Part shown: in pieces, positions 14,429 to 26,435 of the stretch
Layout of the letters: every line of letters begins with the position of its first letter
Numbering within the stretch: position 1 is the stretch's first letter
Source: Ridgeia piscesae
Taxonomy: Eukaryota > Annelida > Polychaeta > Sabellida > Siboglinidae
DNA: 64,000 nucleotides
Assembly (NCBI GenBank): GCA_025642075.2
Contig: JAODUO010001071.1
Coordinates: forward strand, 62,001-126,000
Direction of reading: 5' to 3'
Translations under genes and position numbers: made by a program
The notes under the pieces: generated by a model
Database searches by the model: none
What the model saw: the letters and a program-made list of their open reading frames with translations, nothing else
What the model was told of the DNA's origin: nothing

Positions 14429-15336
14429 GTGTGGTGGACAGGAGCCCTCGTTACTGCCAGTGGGGGTAGTTTCAGAGTGTAGTTAAACTCATGTAGCTGG
14501 GGGGTGTTAAGTGAACGGCACTGGGGGGAGTTTTATGTACTGTTATTTAGATGTATGTGTTCTCTGTAGTGATACTCGTCCATTTCGAGTGACAGATGGT
14601 GTGATGGTAAAAATGTGTAGGAAGACATTACAGTATTTTCAGTTACGTTCAGTTAACATTAGTGTCTGAATATTTGCGGGTCAGTAGAAATGTTGTTTGT
14701 GTTTGTGTTTTCATTAATTAATTAATATCAGTTTTCGAAAGTTAAAAAAATCAGGAATAATTGCACTGAAACCATATATTTAATAATTATATTTAATAAC
14801 TGTGCACCTAACAAAAAATGTATAGGAAAATTTGGGGTGTGTGTAGCCAGTCTACTTAGTAATCTGCACCGTTGACACTTGGAAGTAGGGTGATGTTTCA
14901 ACGGTGTAGATCACTTGTAAAAACCTGTTAGAACAGTGTCGACAGGCCTGATGCCCAGTCACTCTGTGTAGACAGTTACGTTGCCAGTAAAGCACCATTA
15001 ATAACTGTACCCCCCCCAGCTAAGATGATGCATGATGGAAGGAAGGGTGTCAGACGTAGCTGCTGAGGGTCAGAGGTAGAATAGAATGTAGGTGTTAGTG
15101 CCAGGTGCTTGGTGCGTTTGCTGACGTTCCAGGTATCTGATTTATCATGCAGTAAACCATGGTGCGTGCCAAGGCCAATTCAAATGGTGTCATTTTACCT
15201 GGCCCAGTTTTCTGATTTGGCTTGTGTTTGCCTTAGTTTCATGTATTCATTGGATACGGTGTGTTCTACCAACTTAGGTGTGCATTTGTGGCCTGAATAA
15301 TGGAACAGGATGAGAAACTATTGCCACTGAGCTGTC
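14429..15336. other. Non-coding stretch, no gene seen
   Basis: About 0.9 kb of unique-looking, AT-rich sequence with no supported gene. Confidence 0.45.
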
Positions 15337-15379
15337 ATTGGGAGGGGTGGGGTTGGGGTTGGGGTTGGGGGGGGGGGTG
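15337..15379 (+). repeat. G-rich tract (GGGGTT)n, potential G-quadruplex
   Basis: Several GGGG runs spaced by TT or T end in a run of eleven G. The spacing fits an intramolecular G-quadruplex on the + strand. The unit resembles a ciliate-type telomere repeat, but there are only three or four copies. Confidence 0.8.
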
Positions 15380-15461
15380 CATCAGTGTCTGTGATCATTT
15401 GTAACCTGCACATTGTTGGAATGTCTACTTTTGCATGTTCTAGGAGTTTTGGTCATTTGCA

Positions 15462-15640
15462 GTTTTGGGCTTGGGCATTTGTGTTTGGGCATGGGCACTT
15501 GTGTTTGGGCATGGGTACTTGTGTTTTGGGCATGACTACTTGCATTTAGGTGTGGACACTTGCGTTTGGGCTCAGGCATTTGCATTTCGGTTGGGCACTT
15601 GCACTTTGGGCATTTGTGTTTGGGACACGGGCATTGTGTT
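15462..15640 (+). repeat. Degenerate tandem repeat, about 16-22 bp unit
   Basis: Around nine copies of a unit of the form GGGCATGGGCACTTGTGTTT with lengths from about 16 to 22 bp. It gives apparent Gly/Leu-rich frames that I treat as repeat artefacts. Confidence 0.8.
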
Positions 15641-17370
15641 TTGTTTTCAGTGTTGCTTGCGTTGTTTGCCGTGTCTCAGTGGCCGGGGCAGTGGAGAGAG
15701 TTTTATCTCATCGAGACATTCGCAACCGGTGAGATTCAACTCCTCCAACTGCCTCTGTACTGACCTTTCTGCACTGATCACCATTGCATCCCAGAATGCA
15801 CCACCTAGATGCCGCCATGGCTGATGCACTGCACTTGTTCGTTTGTCGATTTGTATCTTCTGTTTGTTTACATTTGATTGTGTTGTTGTTTGTGTTTATT
15901 TTGCACGTGTTTGGTGGATACATCTTGTTACTGACTGTGCCATGTGGTACCATGCGGTACCACGCGGTGAATCATATGATGTGTACTTTGAACGTCAAGA
16001 AAATTGCACATACTTATGTAATACACCCAGACACCTTGTTGAAGCTTAGTAGTGACTGTTGGTTGGTTTAGAGGGTGTTTTTTGTCCCTGGCAGGCCATA
16101 GCAAGAAGCTTTGGGACTTTTAGCTGTGATGCTTTATGCTTTGAAGCACATGTAGTGTACAGACATGCATGTGGCAGTTTATCACAGACACTGGGGGGAG
16201 GGGTGATATGATGTCCTTGCAGCTGGCTGCCTGCTGACAGATAGTGTTGTCAATTTTGGCAGGTGGAAAGACTGATGCCCCACGGGGTCACAATGGGGTC
16301 ACCACATTATCTCTTTACGGGGAGGTTTGACTGAAAACTTGAGGTGTTACCTTCACTGTGGTGATAACCCTTTTAGAAAGGGTTACATCAGAAACAGGTG
16401 CATTTTAGGGTTAGAAGAAGTAGCTGTGGGAAGTGTGAGGGAGTCTGGGTGAACGCCAGCCCTATTCACATGGGTCCATCATATCAATGTTACTCAGTAT
16501 GTTAGTGTTATTTTGGGGTCTTAATCTGTAAGCCAGTATTGGTTTGCAGCCACAGTTAATATAAATTAAATATATATATATATATATATATAAATTAAAA
16601 TAAACGTTATTTTATTGTAGTGTGTTTGTTATATATTAAACAAGATTGGGATGAATGTGGGTGATTTTAATCAGTTCCTGTAATTGAAACAATGTAATGA
16701 GATATATTCATTGTTGATGTATTTGTTACTGTTACATGTTGTGTTTTCTTGTAAATAAAGTTTCACTGATACTGTCATACAAGGTGTTAATTTTATTGCA
16801 TGTGTTGTTTATTAAAATTAGTTATTGTTTATTACAATTAATTATGCCAGTTCTACAGGTTGGTTATACTCGCCCTTTTCTCTTTTTAACTCGACATTTT
16901 TACACTTTCTTTTGAAACGGTCCCAAATAAATGGATTGGTGTGAATCAGTTTTCCTTTCATCTGTTTAATGCTGAGTTTAGATTATAATTTATCGATATA
17001 ACAATATGTTGAGTTATCTGTAGTACCCAGGCATGCCTGTCATCGTGGTAGACATGCATGCCCACAAATACATGCTTGCACAAAGACACACATGTTTACA
17101 CAGTTATGAGACACAAATGCACATTTGCACACATGTACACATGCATGTACACACACATTTGTACACATGTACAAAAACTACACATGCATCATGCATGAAC
17201 ACATACATGTATACACATGCCAGCATATATATGTTGGTACCGTAATTACTGTAGTCAGACACAGAAATTGAAAATATAGTTGAACCATGCTTCACAGTCA
17301 CCTTGTTAATACAGTCACCTCATGATTAAGGTCACCCTAGGACAGTCCCAAATTACTTCCATATTCAACA
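15641..17370. other. Non-coding stretch, possible 3' UTR-like signals
   Basis: About 1.7 kb without a supported gene. A short (TA)n run sits at 16567-16592, and CTTGTAAATAAAG at about 16750 is a canonical polyadenylation hexamer context. With no coding sequence upstream the hexamer alone does not define a transcript end. CA-like and ACATG-rich sequence occupies about 17040-17230. Confidence 0.4.
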
Positions 17371-17374
17371 GAGT

Positions 17375-17640
<266 letters not shown>

Positions 17641-20513
17641 TGTATAATAGACTGTTAGGTGCTGCTGTTGGCTAAAGTGGATGTCATTGTGTAATCAGAC
17701 AGTACACACACTGGGCTTTCTTGTAGTACTAAACTAGTCTCCATGCGGCGAGGGATACCCCGAAAAAAGCGATTGAACAAGTGCGATTTATCGGTCATGT
17801 TTTACAGAATTCATGTGTTAAATGAATGCATACATACATACCTGCATAAAACTAGATAAAATATAGTTCACAGCAATACTAATAAACTAATAATAATAGT
17901 AAAAAATTAATATATAAGAAATTTATAATTAAACTGTAATGATTAAAAAATACATAAAATTAAAAGAATTATTTAAAATAATAATAAATTAATAAATGTA
18001 ATTACTAATGACGAAACATTATGATGATGACATTATCATATATAAAATTAATGTATAAATAATTTACCACTTCAGTTGTCAACAAACATTTAGTGTGGAA
18101 CATACTGTATTGAAAATAGAATAATAACAAGACACACAGACAGACATGAACACAAACACCCACTGAGGCATGTTTAGGCTGTAATACACGATATTGACAG
18201 AACCCATGACAACACAACAGACTCTGTCAACATTATTCACAGTAGAGACCTAGGCCATTGTCGGAGCACACTAGTTAGAGGTTGGTATTTAGACAGATAG
18301 GTTTATGTTACCCTCAGTGGAGGGTAAATATAGAGGCCTGGTAGAGGGCAACTACTTTTCAGTGTCTCAGAAAAGTTGTTTTGGCTTACATTAATTACGT
18401 GCCTCATTTTAATATTCAGACCACTAATATCTTAGTTCACAACATGATACCCCATAACATAATTAATATTTTTTTAATGCAATATCTTTCAACACTTAAA
18501 AAGAAAATGTTTGATTACCCAATTAAGTGAAAACAGTTTTGTGAATTGAACTAATTACTACTCATAACTTCATCAGTGCTGATAACATAGTAGCCATTCA
18601 GAATGAGTTACATTATTTAATTATCTTTCACGCAGTAGTATTTGAGAAAATACATGCAATTGTGATGAAATAAAGCAGCTTACTTTTGCAATACATAGAC
18701 AAGAAAAATACAAACCAATAAATGTTTACATTTGAAGATAAAATATGAATATGTTTCATAGACTGTACAACAGTATATATAGTTATGTAATGAAGTAATT
18801 TGGGCAGAAGTGCACATTCTTGATAAAATTAAAACAACAAAGCAGTTTTAGGTAATTTAATGAATAATTATCTGGTTCACATTCATTAATATTATAAAGC
18901 ATTTATAGAGCATTGTATATCCAAATTCCAATCTGCTTCAAACTGCTGACAATCATAGAGCCCTCTGGGATGTAGGGGAGAGTGGGGTGGATAGGTCCAG
19001 TTACGGGTAAACTGGACAACATTTCGACCCTGACAGTAATTGTATTGACCAACATTTAGGGACATTTGGTAAATGGATCTTACACTGCACACAAAGTACA
19101 GGGTCTGTAATTGTAATGAATCTAATTCAGAGGTGACAGGGAAATGTTAAGTTAAATAGACGAAACATTAGCGATGTGCAGTAAACTTCCAGATATAGAA
19201 GAGAAACTGACACATCACTGCCTGCTTCAAGACACCGCCATACAACTGTAAACCTACTGAAATCATTATATGATGTGAATAACAGTGGCAATGTATTTGA
19301 TCATTACGCTAAATATGAATATATTCATCGTCTATATAATATTTTTATACTGTTCCGATTGAAAATGCATATTTGCTTTTGAAATCTTGATTTGGAGTGA
19401 TGCAGTTGATTTTCATGTCAAGTCTCTGAGAATGCAGTATTCAGTGATCAGAGCATCTGTAATATTGAAATGGTTAAGTGTGATTTTGGTCTGTAATGGC
19501 CACATTTAAAAATAAATCCACCATCCATTTAATCAACCAGGGTGATTGTTGTTAAGAAATTGTAAATGTCACTCAAACACAAATAAAGAACATTGCAATT
19601 TTATTTGCTAGCCAGGTGCACACAATTCAACTAAATATGGCCGTGTGGAATGTATTGTTCCTGCCTCCAAGATTTGGTTGTTCTGTACGAAATTTACTTA
19701 ATTTGGTGCATAGAATTTGAAACGTACAACATTTTGATCCATCATCTGTGGTTGTCTACAGATGCCACCAGCACAGGAACAAGATCCACAGATGATGAGT
19801 TTAAACGTCATACATTTAGCTAACTAGTTAGCTATGTTCCAAAGTGAACTAAATGTAACTGGATTAACAAGTTTGCAGTTCAGTTGATAGTGGCACAGCA
19901 CAAACTAAGCCCCTGTAACCCCCACCATTCATTTATTCCAGTATTCTACGCTGTAATAGTGAAATTATACGAGTGCACGAAACAAACCCATTAGCGCAGT
20001 AAACAAAAGCTACCTATCAAAGCTTATAATCTATCAACAACCGTTTCCATATCTTTCGTCCATAAGCCGTGTGACCTTTGGATGAAGTGTCGTCAGTCAG
20101 GCCAGACAAAACACACGTCTGCTTCCAGTGCTTCAATGTACATGGCAGTAACAATAAAAGCGTACATGTTCTACTGGAATAAACATGTGTTTTAGAGAAT
20201 TATTCTTTATGTATTGTATGTTCTCAGACAACTAGGATTTGTGTAAAAACACACTACATACTGACTATGTTTTCGGACACCACACAGTAATTTGGTTTTT
20301 TGGACAGCTAAACATTTAATGACTATTCATTATGGTAATCAAAATAAATTTCATTTGACAACTAAATTAATTAAACTTATTCATCTACCTCCCTTCCTCT
20401 CTCCCCGCCAGATAAATTCAGCATCAAGTCAACTTCTCTGGAAAACATTCAGACATGCATTAGACATTCGGCCCAGTATCCCGTCCATCAGACTACTCAA
20501 AGTACTTCCCCTG
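17641..20513. other. Non-coding AT-rich stretch, no gene seen
   Basis: About 2.9 kb, very AT-rich between 17880 and 18900. No frame has recognisable protein content. A short inverted repeat at 19740-19797 is listed separately. Confidence 0.5.
19740..19797. other. Short inverted repeat, 12-bp arms
   Basis: CATCATCTGTGG at 19740-19751 is matched by its complement CCACAGATGATG at 19786-19797, with a 34-bp spacer. I see no clear target duplication, so it could be a small MITE remnant or chance. Confidence 0.5.
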
Positions 20514-20650
20514 CTGTCTATAGCCAGGTACTCATTCATACAGCTGAGTGAACTGGAGCAATGTAGAGTGAACAAACTTACCCAAGGATACAAGCCTGGC
20601 TTTGGTAGATTGAGAGTCTGATGACCTAACCACTGAGCCACGGCACCCCA
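20514..20650 (-). mobile_element. tRNA-derived SINE, family A, copy 1
   Basis: Read on the minus strand it begins GGGGTGCCGTGGCTCAGTGG, which fits a tRNA box A (TGGCTCAGTGGTTAGG). It ends with a tail containing GAATGAGTACCTGGCTATAG. The same tail, including TTTGTTCACTCTACATTGCT, recurs at 25745-25882 and in diverged form at 56930-57076, so this is a dispersed family. It is transcribed by Pol III in other SINEs and is non-coding. Confidence 0.75.
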
Positions 20651-20989
20651 CTATATCAACAACTGACTACAGTGAGATACTTAATGCAATGTGGAGGGAA
20701 CAAAACTAACCAGGCTTCAAACTGGTGGCGATCTTGTACTTGTTGACGTAACTATAAAAGTGACAACCTACAGCTGCCACATTTCTCTCTCATCTTATAT
20801 ACATGTACATGTACACATACTAGGTTATAAAATAAAATCACATTACTAAAACAAATAAAATTCACAAAACAATCCAAATGTTACATTGGAACAGTCCTCA
20901 TGTGCCAGGGGGCGCTGCAGGTGATTACGTCAGCACCAACTCTTCTCTACCCCTGGCACTTCCCTTTACAAAATTCTGTTTTAATGTCA

Positions 20990-21605
20990 GCCAATGAAAT
21001 CGCCCACAGAAGTGTAGTTGATTAGTAACAAACAGAAACACCTGTCCAGTACATACAATGCTGCACTGAAAAGGAAGGCCAGACAAATATTGCGCGATCC
21101 TACCCATCCTCTGAATGACGCTTTTCAGAAACTTCCGTCAGGGAGACGTTTAAAAGTTCCACTAGCTAAAAAGAACCTATTCAAAAAAAAATTATACCCT
21201 CTGCCATTTAAATTTTGAATGCTAAATTTTAATGTACTATAAACTTCTTTTATTCCATATACTTATTGCATTGATTTATTTAATCTTATTTTTTTTACCA
21301 ATTTTAGTAAATATTAATGTTATCACATTGTGTCTTATCAAAAAACCTTTTAAGGAATATTACTTGCTTATTTATTTATTATTTTAGAGTACTTATTTAT
21401 ATACTTAATTTATTTTCTTTACAAATTTTAGTGCTGATTAGTATCATTACAATTTTAATGTGTCTTATTAACCATATATATTATGGCTCACCAATCTTAT
21501 TAAGTACTGTCATTTAACTGTGTAACTGAAGAACAATTTCCGTTTTTAATGTGACGTTTTAAATGGACAATAAAGTCTTTTGAATCTTTGAGTCTTGAAT
21601 CTTTG
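20990..21605 (+). mobile_element. 5'-truncated non-LTR retrotransposon, 3' end
   Basis: About 60 codons ending at 21218 read LKRKARQILRDPTHPLNDAF, then LPSGRR. This is the motif at the very C-terminus of many invertebrate LINE reverse-transcriptase proteins. An AT-rich 3' UTR follows, with AATAAAG and a short tandem tail of TTTGAATC/TTGAATCTTTGAG at about 21570-21605, as in CR1/Jockey-type elements. The frame is stopped upstream, so the catalytic domain is missing and the copy is dead. The 5' boundary is uncertain. Confidence 0.7.
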
Positions 21606-23249
21606 GTCATGTGATATAGTATTTTATGTGATTTCAGCCACACGCTGCTTGTGTTTCTCTTTGAACTGATCCTTATTAAAGAGCAATTCCTCTTCTTGTA
21701 GGAGTTTGTTCTTCTGTGATCTTAAACGATCCATCCATCATGTGACCAGTTTCCTAACCAAAACTCCTTGATGTGATAAAATGGTGCCGAAGGTGTGGTG
21801 TGTTTATGCATTTTGTCAGATGGAATTCTAGATTCAGAAGGTTTTCTTTATGACAGAAACACAAGGAAAAGTGTTTTAAGTGACAAACCTCGGGACTCTC
21901 CAGAACATGTGATGGAGAGGTGTCCTGCCACAACAGAAGTATAGTTCATTATATTATAATTGTCAACTTCATTGGCAAAGGCATAGCTTGGCTGTCATCA
22001 CTAGCCTAATGTTGACCGTGATGTACCAGTGGTGGGTAAGCAAACTGTGAAATACTGGATGAATCAGTTGGTGATGCCCCGATGTTTGGAGTTTTAGAAC
22101 CAGAGTTTGTTTGAAAGATAATGTGGAGACATGTGACCTTCTTCCCGGGACGAAGATGATTTGTTACTCGGTGATTCTAAGTCATGCAAAGTAAAAACAG
22201 TTTCTTTTTTAGTTCACACAACCAACTCATGACTGAATATATTGACACAAATCACAGAATAAGTAAAACTGAACTGCAAGCGATGATGTTCAAATCGCAT
22301 GTTCAAGTCCTAAAGTAATAAACTTTTTGAAATGCTTTGTTTTTGTTACATTTTATTTTTTATATGACTTAGCAACGTGATTGTGCAGGTGTAATATCAC
22401 GTCATGTGTATTTTAATTATCTGCATAAATACAGCCTCATTTGCTGAAATGCAGTGATGCCATTTGATGGTAATTGTCTCACGGGTATCGGATGAGAGTT
22501 GGAATAGCAAGACTAGTTGATATACCATTATAGAATATTGTGACTTTCAGTTTGATATGGTGCTTAGCATTGTACAATAATTTGTACAAACAAGTGCTCA
22601 TTGTTTTTAGGATTATGTTCTTAGTGCCTAAATGGAATAGAAACAAGGCTTTACCTAAAACAAATGTCCATGTATACATAAAGATTAAGCATGTATGTAA
22701 AATTTGACAACATTAAAAAATAAATACAAATACAGTTGTAGTATAAATTCAGTTTTTAAACACGTCAGCATACTGATTCCTATGGAAAGCTGAAAGTTAA
22801 TTAGCAAGGTGATCACGTGGTATCGTGGTGTCAAAGATTTCACACACTGACATCAGGCGGACCCTTTCTACGTATTCAGAGCATGTTTACAAGGATAGTT
22901 TTTGGGTCAAAACGAACGTCATGATAAATTAATGTGCAATTTCCGATGTAATACAAACACTAGTCATCACAGGGAACAAATAATTATCTTACCACACGAA
23001 TAACATTTTGTTACAAAATTGAAGCCAGAGGTTTTGCGGAACGTTGGGTTCGTCGCTGCCTTTGGCTCATTTTCTGAGTAATTGCATCGATTGCAGCCCA
23101 CAAAAGAAGATAATCCACACAAGGACACATACATTACAAACATTTAACATCAAACAGAATTGTGATATAATATATTAAAATCACTAGTGTGAAGAAGGAG
23201 TTGTAAATTTAAGTTAACAGTTTAAACCCGGGACCTGAATCCCGCTGGT
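21606..23249. other. Non-coding stretch, no gene seen
   Basis: About 1.6 kb of AT-rich unique-looking sequence without a supported gene or RNA. Confidence 0.45.
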
Positions 23250-23257
23250 CTGCAGGG

Positions 23258-23330
23258 CTCAGTTGGTAAACGCGTTCGTTTGGTGCGTTCGTTTTTACAT
23301 TTGGAACGACACCGGTTCGAACCTGACATG
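23258..23330 (+). other. tRNA-like sequence (box A and box B), pseudogene or SINE head
   Basis: GGGCTCAGTTGGTAAACG fits box A, and CCGGTTCGAACCTG about 50 bases later fits box B. I cannot draw a matching acceptor stem from the flanks, so I do not call a functional tRNA. The box-B half recurs in inverted orientation at about 23740-23785. Confidence 0.45.
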
Positions 23331-23737
23331 AAGCCATTAATACTTTTTTTCACTTTTTATTTATGTTTTCACTAAATAATAATTATAAACCAAATCAATT
23401 AAAATTAATGAATGATGTACTGCTTGTGTTTTATTGTTGTAGTAATTATTTATTAGCAACGAAAATTAAAATGTGGTAATTGTATAATTTTATTATATAT
23501 TTATACATTTTTATTATTGTTACTACACGTAAAAACAAATTGTGATCTGTCTTGATAAATTAAATTTAGAAATATACATTGTCGTTATATAAAGTTAATA
23601 TATTTTTTATTTTCATGGCATATAAATAATTACTACAAAAATAATACAAATACAAGCAGTAGTCTACATCATTGCTTTATGATTGAATTTATAATTATAA
23701 TTTTGTGAAAAATCTAACAAAAAAGTGACAACAAAAT

Positions 23738-23790
23738 CAATGGTTTCACGTGGGGTTCGAACCGGTTTTCCGATTGTAAAAGGGAATAGA
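23738..23790 (-). repeat. Inverted partial copy of the tRNA-like sequence
   Basis: On the minus strand TTTTACAATCGGAAAACC runs into CCGGTTCGAACC and then a diverged form of the sequence that follows the + copy (GAAACCATTGAT against GAAGCCATTAAT). The two copies face each other across about 410 bp of AT-rich DNA. Confidence 0.5.
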
Positions 23791-23944
23791 TCTAACAATC
23801 CACAAGCAACATTCAGAACGCTACTCCTGGATTTAAAGAGTTATGTTAAATATACAACTCTTCCTTCACACATCGGCATACTAATGATTATTTATGGTTT
23901 TCACAATGTTTATTTCTGATGTTAAATACGTACTATCTGTTTGT

Positions 23945-24290
23945 AATGTGTCATCACGGTGTGAATCATGTCACGTGTGTCATTGTGTGAATCATGTCAC
24001 GTGTGTCATGGTGTGAATCATGTCACGTGTGTCATGGTGTGAATCATGTCACGTGTGTCATGGTGTGAATCATGTCGTGTGTCGTGGTGTGAATCATGTC
24101 ATGTGTGTCATGATGTGAATCATGTCACGTGTGTCATGGTGTGAATCATGTCACGTGTGTCATGGTGTGGATCATGTCACATGTGTCATGGTGTGAATCA
24201 TGTCACATGTGTCATGGTATGAATCATGTCATGTGTGTCATGGTGTGAATCATGTCACGTGTGTCATGGTGTGAACCATGTCACGGCAGT
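23945..24290 (+). repeat. 26-bp minisatellite
   Basis: About 13 copies of a 26-bp unit containing GTGTGAATCATGTCACGTGT, with substitutions at a few positions (CACG/CATG/CACA). It ends about 470 bp before the first recognised SZT2 exon. No splice site is included. Confidence 0.92.
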
Positions 24291-24764
24291 TGCAATCGAT
24301 ACAATTACTTTGAACATGAGCCGAAGACGGCGGCGATCTCAAAGCTCAGACAGGCTTCTGTAAAACATCTGGCGTCAATTTTTCAACAAACTTTTATTCG
24401 TAAGCTTGGAATCTTAAGATAAATGTATGTTCCCTATGATAACCAGTGTTTGTAGTACATCGGAATATCGCACAATAATTAATTTTGACACTTGTTCCGA
24501 CCCAAAAGTTATCCTTATAAACAGTGCGCCTGATGTTGTGTTCTCTCTGATATCACAACTGGGCATTCTGAAAGCGCTGCAACATATATGCATATTAGAA
24601 AAAGTTCACGGGCATTGCATAAAGTATGGAATTTCTAATTTGTTGATTTTTTGCTTGGTGGGTATGGAAATATATAGCAGGATGTAATATAATATGAATT
24701 TGAGCATTAGGTGTTGTTATTGCCTTTAACAAGTATAAATATTATGGTTGTCTTTCTCTTTCAG

Positions 24765-24847
24765 ATGTACCCGACAGACTTGGGCTGTATCTCCACTCTG
24801 CTTACTTTTGAACATCTCAGTCTACTCTGCAAGTCTGACTTACCAGG
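24765..24847 (+). CDS. SZT2: SZT2 exon (first recognised in window)
   Basis: The acceptor is TCTCTTTCAG and the donor GTGAGTT. It encodes [17 protein letters not shown] and onward, matching the family block around SMLSFEYLIQLC. The initial ATG is internal, not a start: the block lies about a third of the way into the family protein. The exon starts in phase 0 and leaves two bases (GG) for the next exon. Its last 12-14 bases are copied in the following 30-bp array. Confidence 0.85.
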
Positions 24848-26364
24848 GTGAGTTCTTTACCAGTCAAACTTACCAGGGTGAGTTATTTACCAGTCAAACT
24901 TACCAGGGTGAGTTTTTACCAGTCAAACTTACCAGGGTGAGTTATTTACCAGTCAAACTTACCATGGTGAGTTCTTTACCAGTCAAACGTACCAGGGTGA
25001 GTTATTTACCAGTCAAACTTACCAGGGTCAGTTCTTTACCAGTCAAACTTACCAGGGTCAGTTCTTTACCAGTCAAACTTACCAGGGTCAGTTCTTTACC
25101 AGTCAAACTTACCAGGGGCAGTTCTTTACCAGTCAAACTTACCAGGGTCAGTTCTTTACCAGTTAAACTTACCAGGGTGAGTTATTTACCAGTCAAACTT
25201 ACCAGGGTGAGTTATTTACCAGTCAAACTTACCAGGGTCAGTTCTATACCAGTCAAACTTACCAGCGGTCAGTTCTTTACCAGTCAAACTTACCAGGGTG
25301 AGTTATTTACCAGTCAAACTTACCATGGTGAGTTCTTTACCAGTCAAATATACCAACCAGGTGAGTTCTGTATAAGAATCATATTTACCAAGGTGACGTT
25401 TTTCATATACACTTACCAATGTGAATGATTTATATCAGGCAGACTTGCCAAAGTTTGTCGTCAGTAATAATAATATTACTAAAACATTTCATGCAGCATA
25501 TGTCTCTTGAATATAAATATTCTGTTCATAGGCCACCAGCTTGGTTACACAACGCTCCCTCAAGTTTGTAAATGGTTTCTCTCCTTGTGGTTGTAAAAAA
25601 TTAACCGGTACAAACATGGCAACATGCACATTTGTTAGAAAAACAAAATTCTAAACATGTTTTTTAGGATTGCTCACTTCACTTAGCAGTTCTCCACAGA
25701 GGTGGGCGCTGACGTAGACTTGCAGGAAGGTGTTAACTTCCCCTTGAAGAACTTCAAACTCTTCACTAAGAGAACCTGGTTTCGTATCGTGTGCTGCCGT
25801 GTTGAACCTTGGGCAAGTTTGTTCACTCTACATTGCTCCAGTTTCTCAGCTGTATGAATGAGTACCTGGCTATAGACAGTGGTGGATCTTTAGTATGAAA
25901 TGCTTCCCGGAGAAGTCAAGGTGACGTTCAGTTGTCAGGGAGTGAAGTGTGAGTGCCTTGGGTACTGCATTTACCTGTACTTTACTTTCTCTCACCTGTG
26001 TTTGTAGTACGATGCCCCTCCTTGACCTTAGCGACCTCACCGAGAGTTTCCAGCAGGCGAGTCCCCAGGATGGTCCGTCTCCGCAGCAGACAGCCATCCG
26101 ATCTGTGCCCTTCGCCTTTGACCTCCTCGGTCTCCTCTCTAAGTGCCAGCAAGTCGAGCTGCTCTTCTCAACCTGCATACAAGGTAACTACGGACCCCAC
26201 ACGTTGTAGACAGTGAGCATACAATGGTTTTATGAACACATATTTTAGTAATTAAATATTTATATATTTATTGTATATTAATGATAGTAGTAATGTTTCA
26301 TTGTTTAATGTACTGTAACTATTTATGTATTATATTACTTTTTATAAATTATGTTGTGCACTAA

Positions 26365-26435
<71 letters not shown>

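Noticed and set aside
15340..15379. GGGGTT repeats as an interstitial telomere
   Set aside because: Metazoan telomeres are usually TTAGGG, and only three or four irregular units are present.
15651..15728. Possible 77-nt exon between TTGTTTTCAG and GTGAGA, reading LFAVSQWPGQWREFYLIE
   Set aside because: Splice-like borders and a protein-like frame, but I could not place it in SZT2 or any family, it follows a degenerate repeat, and no neighbouring exon supports it.
20292..20621. 109-codon + strand frame
   Set aside because: Most of it lies antisense over the tRNA-derived SINE and its flank, with no recognisable protein.
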